Shown one piece after another: positions 15,543-23,995 of a stretch of 64,000 nucleotides of DNA (positions are counted from its first letter, which is position 1; each line of letters opens with the position of its first letter). Under the pieces are notes generated by a model. It had not been told where the DNA came from and did no database searches. It saw only the letters and a program-made list of their open reading frames with translations. Source of the stretch: Flexibacter flexilis DSM 6793 (GTDB taxonomy: Bacteria > Bacteroidota > Bacteroidia > Cytophagales > Flexibacteraceae); NCBI RefSeq assembly GCF_900112255.1, contig NZ_FOLE01000012.1, positions 18,927-82,926 of the forward strand, written 5' to 3'. Made by a program: the position numbers and the translations under genes.

Positions 15543-15953
15543 TTAATCAGTGTGCGCCATCAACAAAAGTTTATCAAATTCTTCGGGTTTGAGGGCAATC
15601 ACAGACAAACGCGACTGTCGGAGCAAGCCTATATTTTGCAAATCAGGGTTTGCTTTGATAGCCGCCAATGTTACGGGCTTGGGCAAAGTTTCCACTGGCG
15701 CAAAATCCACCATCACCCATTGCGGCTCGGTGCTGGACGTGTCGGGATAGGCTTCGCGCACCACTTTGGCCACGCCCACGATTTCTTTGCCTTCGTTACT
15801 GTGATAAAACAAAGCCAAATCTCCTTCACGCATGGCTTGTAAATTATTACGAGCCTGATAGTTGCGCACACCGTCCCAATGCGTGCGGCCATCTATCAAA
15901 AACTTTTCCCACGCATATTTGTGCGGCTCTGATTTTATAATCCAGTAGTTCAT
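15543..15953 (-). CDS. EVE-domain protein
   Basis: This 136-aa protein is a single EVE domain, a PUA/YTH-like fold. It starts MNYWIIKSEP and contains the THWDGVRNYQARNNL block and FYHSNEGKEIVG, all typical of the family. EVE domains bind modified bases in DNA or RNA; stand-alone versions are often housekeeping proteins of unclear role. It faces sufE convergently. No modification or restriction genes are next to it, so a defence role is not supported here. Confidence 0.88.
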   Translation of the reverse strand: MNYWIIKSEPHKYAWEKFLIDGRTHWDGVRNYQARNNLQAMREGDLALFYHSNEGKEIVGVAKVVREAYPDTSSTEPQWVMVDFAPVETLPKPVTLAAIKANPDLQNIGLLRQSRLSVIALKPEEFDKLLLMAHTD

Positions 15954-16131
15954 TTCTTGTAAAATTACTATTAAAACTCAGCCAATATTAAAGCAAAAAA
16001 CATTGCCCTCCAAGATGGAAATCAGGAACTTATCTTGTTAAAAATATTTTTTCGTAAAAAATAAAGCTAAGAATTTGACTAATAACCCTCTGGGCAGTCT
16101 AAGTCTTGGTTTTATTTTAACTGTCAATTTT

Positions 16132-17403
16132 ATGAAAAAGCTCACAACCCTTTCCGTTAGTCTATTGGTGCTATTAAGCCTGTCTTTTTTTTCGGTTAAT
16201 GCCCAAATCTACGACGACCCGAACATTTCCAAACCCTCCAGTGGCTACGGTGCAGAAGGCACGCACGCCATTGACTCGGCCTCTTTTCCCAACCCCAACT
16301 ACGCGGGGCAACGCGTGCAAGTTTTTTATCCCACAGACGTAACGGGGAAAGTCCCAACGATTTTTTATAACCATGCCTATGGCGGTTATAACTCCCAAAA
16401 CATACTGGGATTATTGCGATTTGCGGCCAAAAAAGGTTATGCTATCGTATTTGTCCCTTACCAAACCACAGGCGTAACCGTAGAACAACGTTACGACAAC
16501 CTGCTGACAGGTTTTAAAATGGCCGCCCGAAAATATACCAGCATCATAGACACAACACGCGTCGGATTTTTGGGGTATTCGTTTGGTGGTGGTGCGGCAT
16601 TTGCCAACTCACTGCATTGTTTTCGCAAACACAATTGGGGTTCTAACGGACGTTTTATTTATGCAATGGCACAATGGTATTCGTACAGACTTACAAACCA
16701 ACAATTAGCAGACAGTTTTCCGTCAAATACCAAAGTATTAGTGCAAATACTCGATGACGACGAAACCAATGACCATCGTATGGCCGTTGATATCTTTTCG
16801 CGTATCAATATTCCTAATAGTGAAAAAGATTTTATCAAAATGCGATCAGATACCATCAACGGATATATTTACTCTACAGCCCATTCTATGCCTAACAGTG
16901 CTACTTTCGATGCGCTGGATTATTACGGCTATTATCGCCTGCTCGCCGCCTTGTGTGACTACACATTTACGGGTAGTTTGGTGGGAAAAAATGTCGCGTT
17001 GGGCAATGGCAGTCTGGCGCAAGTAACCATGCCAAGCGGCCTAAAACCTTTGCTGCAAACAGATTCACCAACAGTCATTTATCCCGAAAGTAAATACCTT
17101 TTTCCCTGCTCAAGCTCAGAAAATTTACGCCAAGCCTACTGCCCGTCAGCGATTACGGCTGTGGCGAAAATGGCGCAAAATGCGAAGGTAGCTATTTATC
17201 CCAATCCCGTTACCAACGTTTTGTACATTGACCTGAGCGAACAAACAAAATCCAATAGTTTGCAGATATTCAATAGTTTGGGGCAAAAAATGTGGGAAGA
17301 AAATGTAACGAATCAACAAAATTTGCGTATTGATACAAGCCTATGGCCAAGCGGCATGTATTGGGTCAATGCGGGTACATTTAGCCAACAAATCGTAAAA
17401 TAA
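16132..17403 (+). CDS. Secreted alpha/beta hydrolase with type IX sorting domain
   Basis: This 423-aa protein starts at the ATG at 16132 (a TTG at 16075 would add 19 non-signal residues). Residues 1-24 are a signal peptide ending VNAQ. Residues 55-320 resemble dienelactone hydrolase/cutinase-like alpha/beta hydrolases, with the nucleophile Ser150 in GYSFGGG. A linker leads to a C-terminal domain (about 350-423) of type IX secretion type, with YPNPVTN and the ending SGMYWVNAG ... QQIVK. The protein is therefore expected to cross the outer membrane by the T9SS and be released or attached at the surface. Substrate unknown; esters or lipids are plausible. It converges with hisIE across a terminator. 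Confidence 0.85.
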   Translation: MKKLTTLSVSLLVLLSLSFFSVNAQIYDDPNISKPSSGYGAEGTHAIDSASFPNPNYAGQRVQVFYPTDVTGKVPTIFYNHAYGGYNSQNILGLLRFAAKKGYAIVFVPYQTTGVTVEQRYDNLLTGFKMAARKYTSIIDTTRVGFLGYSFGGGAAFANSLHCFRKHNWGSNGRFIYAMAQWYSYRLTNQQLADSFPSNTKVLVQILDDDETNDHRMAVDIFSRINIPNSEKDFIKMRSDTINGYIYSTAHSMPNSATFDALDYYGYYRLLAALCDYTFTGSLVGKNVALGNGSLAQVTMPSGLKPLLQTDSPTVIYPESKYLFPCSSSENLRQAYCPSAITAVAKMAQNAKVAIYPNPVTNVLYIDLSEQTKSNSLQIFNSLGQKMWEENVTNQQNLRIDTSLWPSGMYWVNAGTFSQQIVK

Positions 17404-17420
17404 ATCATTGACTTTAAAAC

Positions 17421-17462
17421 AAAACCGCGCCAAACTTCTTAGCCGAAATTTGACGCGGTTTT
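17421..17462. terminator. Bidirectional terminator between hydrolase and hisIE
   Basis: A stem of 9 bp (17421-17429 with 17454-17462, AAAACCGCG and complement), extended inward by four pairs after a mismatch, lies between two converging stop codons. A- and T-runs on its two flanks allow it to work in both directions. Confidence 0.8.
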
Positions 17463-17468
17463 CAGTTT

Positions 17469-18068
17469 TTATTGATGTCTTGATTTGAGTACATCTATCA
17501 CATCGGCAAGCGGAATATTTTTGGCTTCGAGCAACACCAAGTAATGAAACAGCAAGTCGGCGGCTTCGGCTTTAAACAAATCGTCATTGCTGTCTTTGGC
17601 TTCAATCACGACTTCTACGGCCTCCTCTCCTACTTTCTGTGCTATTTTATTGATTCCTTTCCTGAACAAATGCGCCGTGTACGACTCCTTCGCATTTTCG
17701 AGGCGGCGGGCATGAATCGTGTCGCACAAATAACTGATAAACTGTAAATTATCGTCATTTTTTTCACCAAAACACGTATCTGCTCCCGTATGGCAAACTG
17801 CGCCTTGCGGTTGAGCTTTTATCAAAATCGTGTCTTGGTCGCAATCAATCTGCACAGATTTTACGTGCAAAAAATGGCCTGAAGTTTCGCCCTTTGTCCA
17901 AAGGCGTTGTTTGCTGCGACTGTAAAAAGTAACGACTTTTTCGGTGGTCGTTTTGTTAAAGGCTTCTTGGTTCATGTAGCCGAGCATCAGCACCTTACCC
18001 GATGCAAAATCTTGTACGATAACTGGCACAAGTCCGTCAGCAGATTTTGTAAAATCAATATTGGTCAT
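17469..18068 (-). CDS. hisIE: Bifunctional phosphoribosyl-AMP cyclohydrolase / phosphoribosyl-ATP pyrophosphatase
   Basis: This 199-aa enzyme catalyses steps 2 and 3 of histidine biosynthesis. The N-terminal HisI half (about 1-105) has VIVQDFASGKVLMLGYMN, WTKGETSG and the metal-binding region around DCDQDTI ... CHTGADTCF. The C-terminal HisE half (about 108-199) has KIAQKVGEEAVEVVIEA and DLLFHYLVLL. The length is typical of fused HisIE. It stands alone here, separate from other his genes; hisB is about 31 kb away. Upstream, toward the divergent TonB receptor gene, lies a pair of palindromic elements that could affect either gene. Confidence 0.95.
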   Translation of the reverse strand: MTNIDFTKSADGLVPVIVQDFASGKVLMLGYMNQEAFNKTTTEKVVTFYSRSKQRLWTKGETSGHFLHVKSVQIDCDQDTILIKAQPQGAVCHTGADTCFGEKNDDNLQFISYLCDTIHARRLENAKESYTAHLFRKGINKIAQKVGEEAVEVVIEAKDSNDDLFKAEAADLLFHYLVLLEAKNIPLADVIDVLKSRHQ

Positions 18069-18157
18069 GGCAACAATGTATATCTTTTAATCAGGCAAAA
18101 CTAAGCCAAAGAAATGAAATCTTTCCTAAAAATCTACTTTAAAGGTGTTTACAAGGA

Positions 18158-18251
18158 TTTATTAAGACTTATTCTAAATAATTCTTGCATATAAAATCTT
18201 CCTAACATAGCTTTGCGGCACTTATTTAAATTAAGTCTTAATAAAACTTAA
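18158..18251. promoter_or_regulatory. Paired palindromic elements between hisIE and the TonB receptor gene
   Basis: TTTATTAAGACTTA (18158-18171) recurs as its exact reverse complement TAAGTCTTAATAAA (18232-18245), a 14-bp inverted repeat. Each copy is itself near-palindromic around TTAAG-N-CTTAA; the right copy is a perfect 5-1-5 palindrome (18231-18241). The centres are 69 bp apart. A further TTAAGT/ACTTAA pair spans 18231-18251, ending 6 nt before the receptor ATG. The layout suggests twin binding sites of a dimeric regulator, possibly metal-responsive given the receptor gene, but no regulator can be named. Confidence 0.5.
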
Positions 18252-18257
18252 ATATAT

Positions 18258-20648
18258 ATGAAATCAAAATTTATACTTTCTGTTGTGTTGATGCTGCTAT
18301 GCCAAATGGTCATGGCTCAAAGCAAAATTTCGGGAATTGTGAAAGACGATTTGGGTGCACCACTCAACGCCGTAACGGTATTTTTGGAAGGTACACCTTA
18401 TAATACAAGCACTGACGCAGAAGGCAATTTTACATTTACAAACATTGCAGATGGTAACTATACCTTGCAAGTTTCTTTAGTGGGTTATAAAGCCCAAAAA
18501 CAAGAGATTAAACTCCCTTCGCAAGCCAATCAAACTTTTGCTTTCGCGATGCCTATCGCGGTGAGCACATTGGGAGAAGTAGAAGTATTCGGCGACCGCA
18601 ACAAACGTCCCGAAAAGCTCGACGCGATTACGCGTTTGCCGCTCAAACCTTCGGAGCAAATCCAAAGCGTTTCGGTTATTTCAAACAAATTGATTGAAGA
18701 ACAAGGCTCTATGACCATCACGGAGGCGACTCAAAACGTGGTTGGTGTTACGCTTTTCGGTTCGTATGGAAATGTGCGTGAAAGTATGTCCACGCGCGGG
18801 TATCGCGGTACGCCAGTGCTTAAAAACGGCGTGCGCATGGACTCGGATTTCAGAACGGGCAGTGCCGTAGCCGATATGCAAGGCGTGGAAAGTATCCAAG
18901 TGCTAAAAGGTTCGGCTTCTATTACGCAAGGCATCGGCAACAGCTTAGGCAGCGCAGGCGGCGTGATTAACGTAGCCACCAAAACGCCAAAATTCGTGAA
19001 CAAAGGCGAAGTTGGTTTGCGCGTGGGCAGTTGGGGACAATTCCGCCCAACATTTGACATACAAAACGTATTGGATAAAGCAGGTACAGTAGCTTTCCGC
19101 ATCAATGGTGCTTACGAACGCGCCGATAGCTACCGCCCAACCGTTACCAAAAACCGTGTTTACATCAACCCTTCGTTTGAATGGAGACCCAACGAACGCA
19201 CCAGTTTTACCTTTGAACTTGACCACTTGCACGATGCCACTACGCCAGACAGAGGTACAGTCAATTTGGCCGACGACAGCGTAAACGCTTTGTACGAAAT
19301 GCCACGCGACAAATTCTTGGGCTTTGGTTCTGACAAATATATTCAGGATAACACTACCATTACCGCACGCCTGACGCGTAACATTACTGACAAATTGGAT
19401 TTGCGTGTAGCTTACTTCGCTTCTACTTGGGACGTGGACAATACGGGCATCGCCTCATTGACAACTATCGGCAAACAACCTTATAACATTCGTAAACGTT
19501 CGATTACGCGTTCTACAAGTTCCGACGAAAACAGCACGTTGCAATTAGATCTTATCGGAAAAGAATTTAATACAGGCAAAATAAAACATACTTTCCAAAC
19601 AGGTATTGATTACACGACTTTTGACAAAAGCACGGTTAGTTATAACTCCCTTGTCGTAGATACTATCAATGTTTTTGAGAAAATTTCTAACACATTGCCT
19701 TCTACCACGTCGTTAAGCTCACTTACGGCAGGTGCACCAACCACCAGCAAACAACAGAGTTACGGTATGATGGCACAAGAAATTTTGACCGTAAACAAAT
19801 ACTTGCGTTTCATCATGGGCTTGCGTTATAGCTACTACGAAGCCAATACAGGAACATCTAGTGCCGTTACTACTGGCGATGCTTGGAATCCATTGGCGGG
19901 TGTGATGATTTCTCCTACCGAAAACATCAATTTGTTTGGCTCTTATACCAACACGACCGACTTGCGCAGTGCCAGCAACCCAATGATTGGTGGCGGAACT
20001 ATCGGCGAATCGGTAACACGTCAGTGGGAATTTGGGGTAAAATCGGATTGGCTTAATAACCGCTTACGTTTCAACTTCACGTACTTCGACATCTTGAACA
20101 GCAATTTGTCTTACTCAGAATACAACGCCGCAGGCAATGCCACTGGTTTCTATGGCAAAGCAGGTGATTTGGCGCGCAAAGGCATCGAAACAGAACTTAC
20201 TGGCCGCGTATTGGAAAACTTCCAAGTGATTTTGGGTTATGCCTACCTTGATGCACAATACAACAGCAGCCCTGCTTATGTAGAAGGTTCTGCCCCATCT
20301 AACGCGCCAACACACACGGCTAACGCTTGGGCTTATTATACTTTCGATAAAGGCTTTGCCAAAGGACTTTCGTTTGGAGCAGGAGCTTACTATGTAGGCG
20401 AACGCCCAACCAACGAGTTTACCCAAAAAGTAATTATCCATAACACACAGCCGGGCGTAAAACCATTCAATATGGAGGCTTATACGACTGTCAATGCGCA
20501 ATTGGGTTACTCTATCAAAAACCTAACGGCTCGCGTGTTTTTCAATAACATTTTTGACGTTTTAGGTTACAACTCATATTACAGAGGTGGTTTTATCAAC
20601 CAAATCAACCCACGCAATGTGGCTGTAAACCTTGCTTATAAATTCTAA
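18258..20648 (+). CDS. TonB-dependent receptor, siderophore type
   Basis: This 796-aa outer-membrane protein imports a ligand using TonB energy. Residues 1-20 are a signal peptide (ending VMAQ). Residues 22-105 are a CarboxypepD_reg-like beta-sandwich common in Bacteroidota receptors. The plug domain (about 120-240) contains PSEQIQSVSVIS and the STRGYRG stretch, features of siderophore receptors of the FhuA/FoxA kind. The remaining residues form a 22-stranded barrel ending in aromatic YKF. No SusD partner is present, which argues against a polysaccharide transporter and for a siderophore or small ligand. The start overlaps a palindromic element that may be an operator, and a strong terminator follows. 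Confidence 0.9.
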   Translation: MKSKFILSVVLMLLCQMVMAQSKISGIVKDDLGAPLNAVTVFLEGTPYNTSTDAEGNFTFTNIADGNYTLQVSLVGYKAQKQEIKLPSQANQTFAFAMPIAVSTLGEVEVFGDRNKRPEKLDAITRLPLKPSEQIQSVSVISNKLIEEQGSMTITEATQNVVGVTLFGSYGNVRESMSTRGYRGTPVLKNGVRMDSDFRTGSAVADMQGVESIQVLKGSASITQGIGNSLGSAGGVINVATKTPKFVNKGEVGLRVGSWGQFRPTFDIQNVLDKAGTVAFRINGAYERADSYRPTVTKNRVYINPSFEWRPNERTSFTFELDHLHDATTPDRGTVNLADDSVNALYEMPRDKFLGFGSDKYIQDNTTITARLTRNITDKLDLRVAYFASTWDVDNTGIASLTTIGKQPYNIRKRSITRSTSSDENSTLQLDLIGKEFNTGKIKHTFQTGIDYTTFDKSTVSYNSLVVDTINVFEKISNTLPSTTSLSSLTAGAPTTSKQQSYGMMAQEILTVNKYLRFIMGLRYSYYEANTGTSSAVTTGDAWNPLAGVMISPTENINLFGSYTNTTDLRSASNPMIGGGTIGESVTRQWEFGVKSDWLNNRLRFNFTYFDILNSNLSYSEYNAAGNATGFYGKAGDLARKGIETELTGRVLENFQVILGYAYLDAQYNSSPAYVEGSAPSNAPTHTANAWAYYTFDKGFAKGLSFGAGAYYVGERPTNEFTQKVIIHNTQPGVKPFNMEAYTTVNAQLGYSIKNLTARVFFNNIFDVLGYNSYYRGGFINQINPRNVAVNLAYKF

Positions 20649-20681
20649 TTAAATTTGTTTAGATTGTATTTTTTTACCAGT

Positions 20682-20714
20682 AAAAAACGGTTAGGCACTG
20701 CCCGACCGTTTTTT
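20682..20714 (+). terminator. Terminator of the TonB receptor gene
   Basis: A 10-bp stem (20682-20691 with 20705-20714, AAAAAACGGT and complement), with an extra GGC/GCC pairing inside, is followed by further T residues. It starts 34 nt after the receptor stop codon. Confidence 0.85.
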
Positions 20715-20803
20715 GTTTTTTTGGAGAAAATGAAAAATACGCCGCCAAGCGTACCGCTTTTTGAGTAACTTGCCCTTCTATTTTCTGTGATAACATTCCG
20801 ATT

Positions 20804-21781
20804 ATGCGCCTGATTCATCGCCCCGTATTGTGCAACTATTATGTTACTTATCGCTGCAATGCGGCGTGTAGTTTCTGCGATATTTGGGAAAAACCCTCGC
20901 CTTACGTAACGCTGGAAAATGTCCGCGAAAACCTGCGCGACCTCAAAAAGTTAGGTGTAAAAGTCATTGATTTTACGGGAGGCGAACCACTTTTGCATCG
21001 TCAGATTGACGTTTTTTTGAAAGAAGCCAAACAACAAGGCTTTATTACAACCCTGACAACCAACGGTTTACTTTATCCAAAATTAGCGACCAAACTTCGT
21101 GGCTTGGTGGATATGTTGCATTTTTCGTTGGACTCTTCCGACCGCCAAACCCACGACACAGGGCGCGGCGTGGCCTGTTTCGATTTTGTCATGGAATCCA
21201 TACAAATCGCCAAAAAATTAGGCGAACGCCCCGACATTCTGTTCACAGTTTTTGGGCACAATCTGCACGAAATACAGCAGGTTTGGGAAAATATTTGTTT
21301 GCCCAATAATCTTATTTTGATTCTTAATCCAGCATTTGACTACAGCGACATCAAGGCGGGCGGCCAAATGACCGAAGCGCAATTGCAAAAACTCTCGTGG
21401 TGGGGAAAGCAAAAAAACGTGTACCTGAACGAAGGCTTTGTGGCTTTGCGACGCGATGGCGGCAATCAAATCGAAAACCCAGTATGCAAAGCGGCGAGCA
21501 GCACCATCGTTATTTCGCCCGAAAACAAACTTATTCTTCCTTGCTATCATTTGGGTATAGAACAGTTTGATATTGCAGGGAATTTGCACGAATTATATCA
21601 ATCTACTGATATACAAGCACATATCAAACAAGAAGGCCGTTTGCCAGCCTGCCAAGGTTGCACGATAAACTGCTATATGCAACCCTCCTTTGCGGTAGAA
21701 ATCAATCGTTATTGGTGGCGTGCGCTACCTTCCACACTCAAATACAACGCCATGAAAGGCACTTGGAAGCAATTATTATAA
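20804..21781 (+). CDS. Radical SAM protein with C-terminal cysteine cluster
   Basis: This 325-aa enzyme has the radical SAM CxxxCxxC motif at Cys18, Cys22 and Cys25 (CNAACSFC), which binds the [4Fe-4S] cluster that cleaves S-adenosylmethionine, followed by the SAM-binding FTGGEPLL motif. The C-terminal region has further cysteines (NPVCKAA, ILPCYHLG, and CQGCTINC), resembling the auxiliary-cluster SPASM or twitch type. The reaction and substrate are unknown; no peptide substrate gene or partner was recognised next to it. It lies between the TonB receptor and a convergent response regulator and appears monocistronic. Confidence 0.85.
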   Translation: MRLIHRPVLCNYYVTYRCNAACSFCDIWEKPSPYVTLENVRENLRDLKKLGVKVIDFTGGEPLLHRQIDVFLKEAKQQGFITTLTTNGLLYPKLATKLRGLVDMLHFSLDSSDRQTHDTGRGVACFDFVMESIQIAKKLGERPDILFTVFGHNLHEIQQVWENICLPNNLILILNPAFDYSDIKAGGQMTEAQLQKLSWWGKQKNVYLNEGFVALRRDGGNQIENPVCKAASSTIVISPENKLILPCYHLGIEQFDIAGNLHELYQSTDIQAHIKQEGRLPACQGCTINCYMQPSFAVEINRYWWRALPSTLKYNAMKGTWKQLL

Positions 21782-21784
21782 AAT

Positions 21785-21813
21785 AAAAAAGCCTCAATAA
21801 ATGAGGCTTTTTT
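21785..21813. terminator. Bidirectional terminator between radical SAM and response regulator genes
   Basis: A perfect stem of 12 bp (21785-21796 with 21802-21813, core GCCTCA/TGAGGC), extending to 16 bp on the outside, closes a 5-nt loop and carries A- and T-runs on the two arms. It sits between converging stops. Confidence 0.92.
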
Positions 21814-21844
21814 ATTTTATAATTTATTCTATACAAATAGTTAC

Positions 21845-22261
21845 TTATGCGCTTTTGGCTATTCCGCGAAAAAACAACGATTCAAAAATTTCGGCGGTGA
21901 TTGGTTTTGAATAATAATCACTAACACACTCGTAGCTAAGTGCTTTTTGGCGATCGGCTTCGCTCACCGAAGAGCTTAACATATAAACAGAAGTCTCATC
22001 CCATTGTTGAGAGAATTTCTTTTGATAAACATCAAGAAAATCCCAACCATTCATAATGGGCATTTCTATATCCACAAATATCATTGATGGCGCAACTTCT
22101 TGGCTATCAATATGCGCAATTGCTTCCCAACCATTTATAAAACTAAATACCTGAGTGTCAGGGCAAATAAGTTTGATAAGACGAGCATTGATAAAGTTCA
22201 TAATCTCGTTATCATCTATCAAATAGATAGACACAGGGACATGTGTTTGTTTGGTATTCAT
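21845..22261 (-). CDS. Single-domain response regulator
   Basis: This 138-aa protein is a stand-alone receiver domain. The acidic pocket is IDDNE near residues 15-19, the phosphoacceptor is Asp64 in FVDIEMPIMNG, the signalling Ser is in MLSSSV and the conserved Lys is in YYSKPIT. It has no DNA-binding or enzymatic output, so it would act by protein contact or as a phosphate relay. No histidine kinase lies nearby. This DDNE-type receiver, with FINGWEA in place of the usual FxxGxEA, is common in Cytophagales. A promoter-like element at 22311-22340 precedes it. Confidence 0.92.
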   Translation of the reverse strand: MNTKQTHVPVSIYLIDDNEIMNFINARLIKLICPDTQVFSFINGWEAIAHIDSQEVAPSMIFVDIEMPIMNGWDFLDVYQKKFSQQWDETSVYMLSSSVSEADRQKALSYECVSDYYSKPITAEIFESLFFRGIAKSA

Positions 22262-22616
22262 AAAAATAGATGTTTTAGTAGTTGTAGTTATGTGTATTGT
22301 TTTAATGCCACGAAGTTACACATTTTTAACATACATTCAAAATGTGCTACACGAAGCAATACGACTAAATGAATTGCAGCGTAATATAATAAATCAAAAT
22401 CTACTATAAATGACGCTTCAGATCCAAAAACAAATCTTCTTACTTCTATATTATATGACAATTGTTATTAAACATAACGATTTTTCCAGAAAAATAACAT
22501 AAATTGTCCTTCTTCTCTCAACTTTACTCTTATGTACTGTTTTGTCCTAAAAAGTTTGTTGATCGTATAGAATCCGAAACCATTATTTTACCATACTTAC
22601 TATTTTTATATCATTT
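22262..22616. other. Intergenic region of 355 bp between divergent genes
   Basis: An AT-rich stretch separates the response regulator (minus) and the PDZ-hydrolase gene (plus). Apart from the promoter-like element at 22311-22340 it shows no ORF, tRNA or long inverted repeat that I could support. Confidence 0.6.
22311..22340 (-). promoter_or_regulatory. Possible promoter of the response regulator gene
   Basis: The minus strand reads TTG, 19 nt, then TAACTTCG, one mismatch from the Bacteroidota -7 box TAnnTTTG. It lies 50 nt upstream of the ATG. Confidence 0.4.
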
Positions 22617-23993
22617 ATGAATTTAAGGAAATTTTTTATTTTGCTGTGGTTGCTTGTCATAACATTAGCCACACAAGCCCAAAATGCACTTCCGCGCAAG
22701 GGTTATTTAGGTATTAAGGCCTCAGACCTTACCGACGAAACAGCGATTAGTCAGGGGCTTAAAGTAACTTTAGGAGTGATCGTGGATAAAATTGCGCCAC
22801 GCTCCACCGCCGACCGCCTACAACTACTTCAGGGCGACATTATTACACAAATCAACTTAAAAGAGGTTAATAATCTCAATGATTTAGGTAAAATCACCAA
22901 TGCACTCCGCGAAAACGACAAGATTCGCGTTCAGATTTGGCGCGAAGGCCAAAATATGGTGCTGGCTGGCAACGTATTGGCCAAACCATTAGAAACTGAT
23001 TCGCTGACCGATGTCATTTACGGACAGGCTCGCACCAAACAGGGCGGCACGATTCGAACTATCCTTAACAAACCACGCAGATTGGGTCAAATACCAGTAA
23101 TTGTGCTTGTAACAGATTATGCATGCACACCTATTGAGCAGTTGCCAAGCACGCAATACGGATTGTTAATCAAAGATTGGTGCGCCGAAGGTTTTGCTGT
23201 TATGCGCGTCGAGAAATCTGGTTTGGGCGACAATCTTAGTACGCCAGATTGCGACCAAGCCGACTGGAAAACCGAAGCCGCAGGCTACGAAGCAGGTTTA
23301 AAAGCAGTTCGCCAATACGATTTCGTAGATACTAATGCCATTTTTGTGTTCGGACACGGTATAGGCGGCACGATTGCGCCATACATTGCTCAAAAACAAC
23401 GCGCCGCAGGCCTTATCGTGTATGGCACTACGTTTCAGACATGGTTTGAGTTTTTATTAAAAATGTATCGTTTCCAAAATGGGCTACGAAGTCTTGATTT
23501 TGAGGACTCGGACAAGCAGCTACGCACTTTACGCCAGTTTTTGGACGAATGGCTTTCGCAAAAGAAAAGCGTGACTCTTTTGGCCAAAAATCCCCAATAC
23601 AAAACATTGCTTACCAACGAATTATTGAATACGCCAAACACCAAAATGGTTTGGGGGCGACACGAAAAATTTTGGCAACAACTCGACTCTTTGCCACTAG
23701 CCACCGCGTGGCGCAAAGCCCAAACACCTGTTTTGAGCATTTGGGGTGCATTTGATACGCAGGCTTTTGAGCAAGACCATCTTTGTATGGCACAACATTT
23801 ACATCAAAATGGTATCGTTGGTTCTGAATATATAAGGCTTGATAGTTCCAATCATTATTTCATCAAAACCAACACCATAGAAGAAGGCCAGATGCTCATG
23901 CAGAGCCGCAACAGCCAAATGATGCACACTATGTTTAATCCAAAAGTCATAAATGTAACGACGGCTTGGATTCGTAAGCGAACATCTAAGTAA
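22617..23993 (+). CDS. Exported PDZ plus alpha/beta-hydrolase-fold protein, nucleophile serine replaced
   Basis: This 458-aa protein has a signal peptide (1-22, ending TQAQ), a PDZ-like domain (about 25-115, with YLGIKA and LLQGDIITQIN), and an alpha/beta-hydrolase-type domain (about 140-455). In peptidase or esterase relatives the nucleophile sits in GHSxGG; here the matching site reads FGHGIGG, with glycine (codon GGT) instead of serine. The acid and histidine positions cannot be assigned with certainty, though a SSNHYF near the end could supply the His. The protein may be a non-catalytic binding or scaffold protein, or use another residue. It converges with the acyltransferase gene, stops 2 nt apart. 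Confidence 0.75.
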   Translation: MNLRKFFILLWLLVITLATQAQNALPRKGYLGIKASDLTDETAISQGLKVTLGVIVDKIAPRSTADRLQLLQGDIITQINLKEVNNLNDLGKITNALRENDKIRVQIWREGQNMVLAGNVLAKPLETDSLTDVIYGQARTKQGGTIRTILNKPRRLGQIPVIVLVTDYACTPIEQLPSTQYGLLIKDWCAEGFAVMRVEKSGLGDNLSTPDCDQADWKTEAAGYEAGLKAVRQYDFVDTNAIFVFGHGIGGTIAPYIAQKQRAAGLIVYGTTFQTWFEFLLKMYRFQNGLRSLDFEDSDKQLRTLRQFLDEWLSQKKSVTLLAKNPQYKTLLTNELLNTPNTKMVWGRHEKFWQQLDSLPLATAWRKAQTPVLSIWGAFDTQAFEQDHLCMAQHLHQNGIVGSEYIRLDSSNHYFIKTNTIEEGQMLMQSRNSQMMHTMFNPKVINVTTAWIRKRTSK

Positions 23994-23995
23994 GA

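Noticed and set aside
15543..15953. EVE-domain gene as part of a modification-dependent defence island.
   Set aside because: Neighbours are sufE and a secreted hydrolase; no nuclease, methylase or ATPase is linked.
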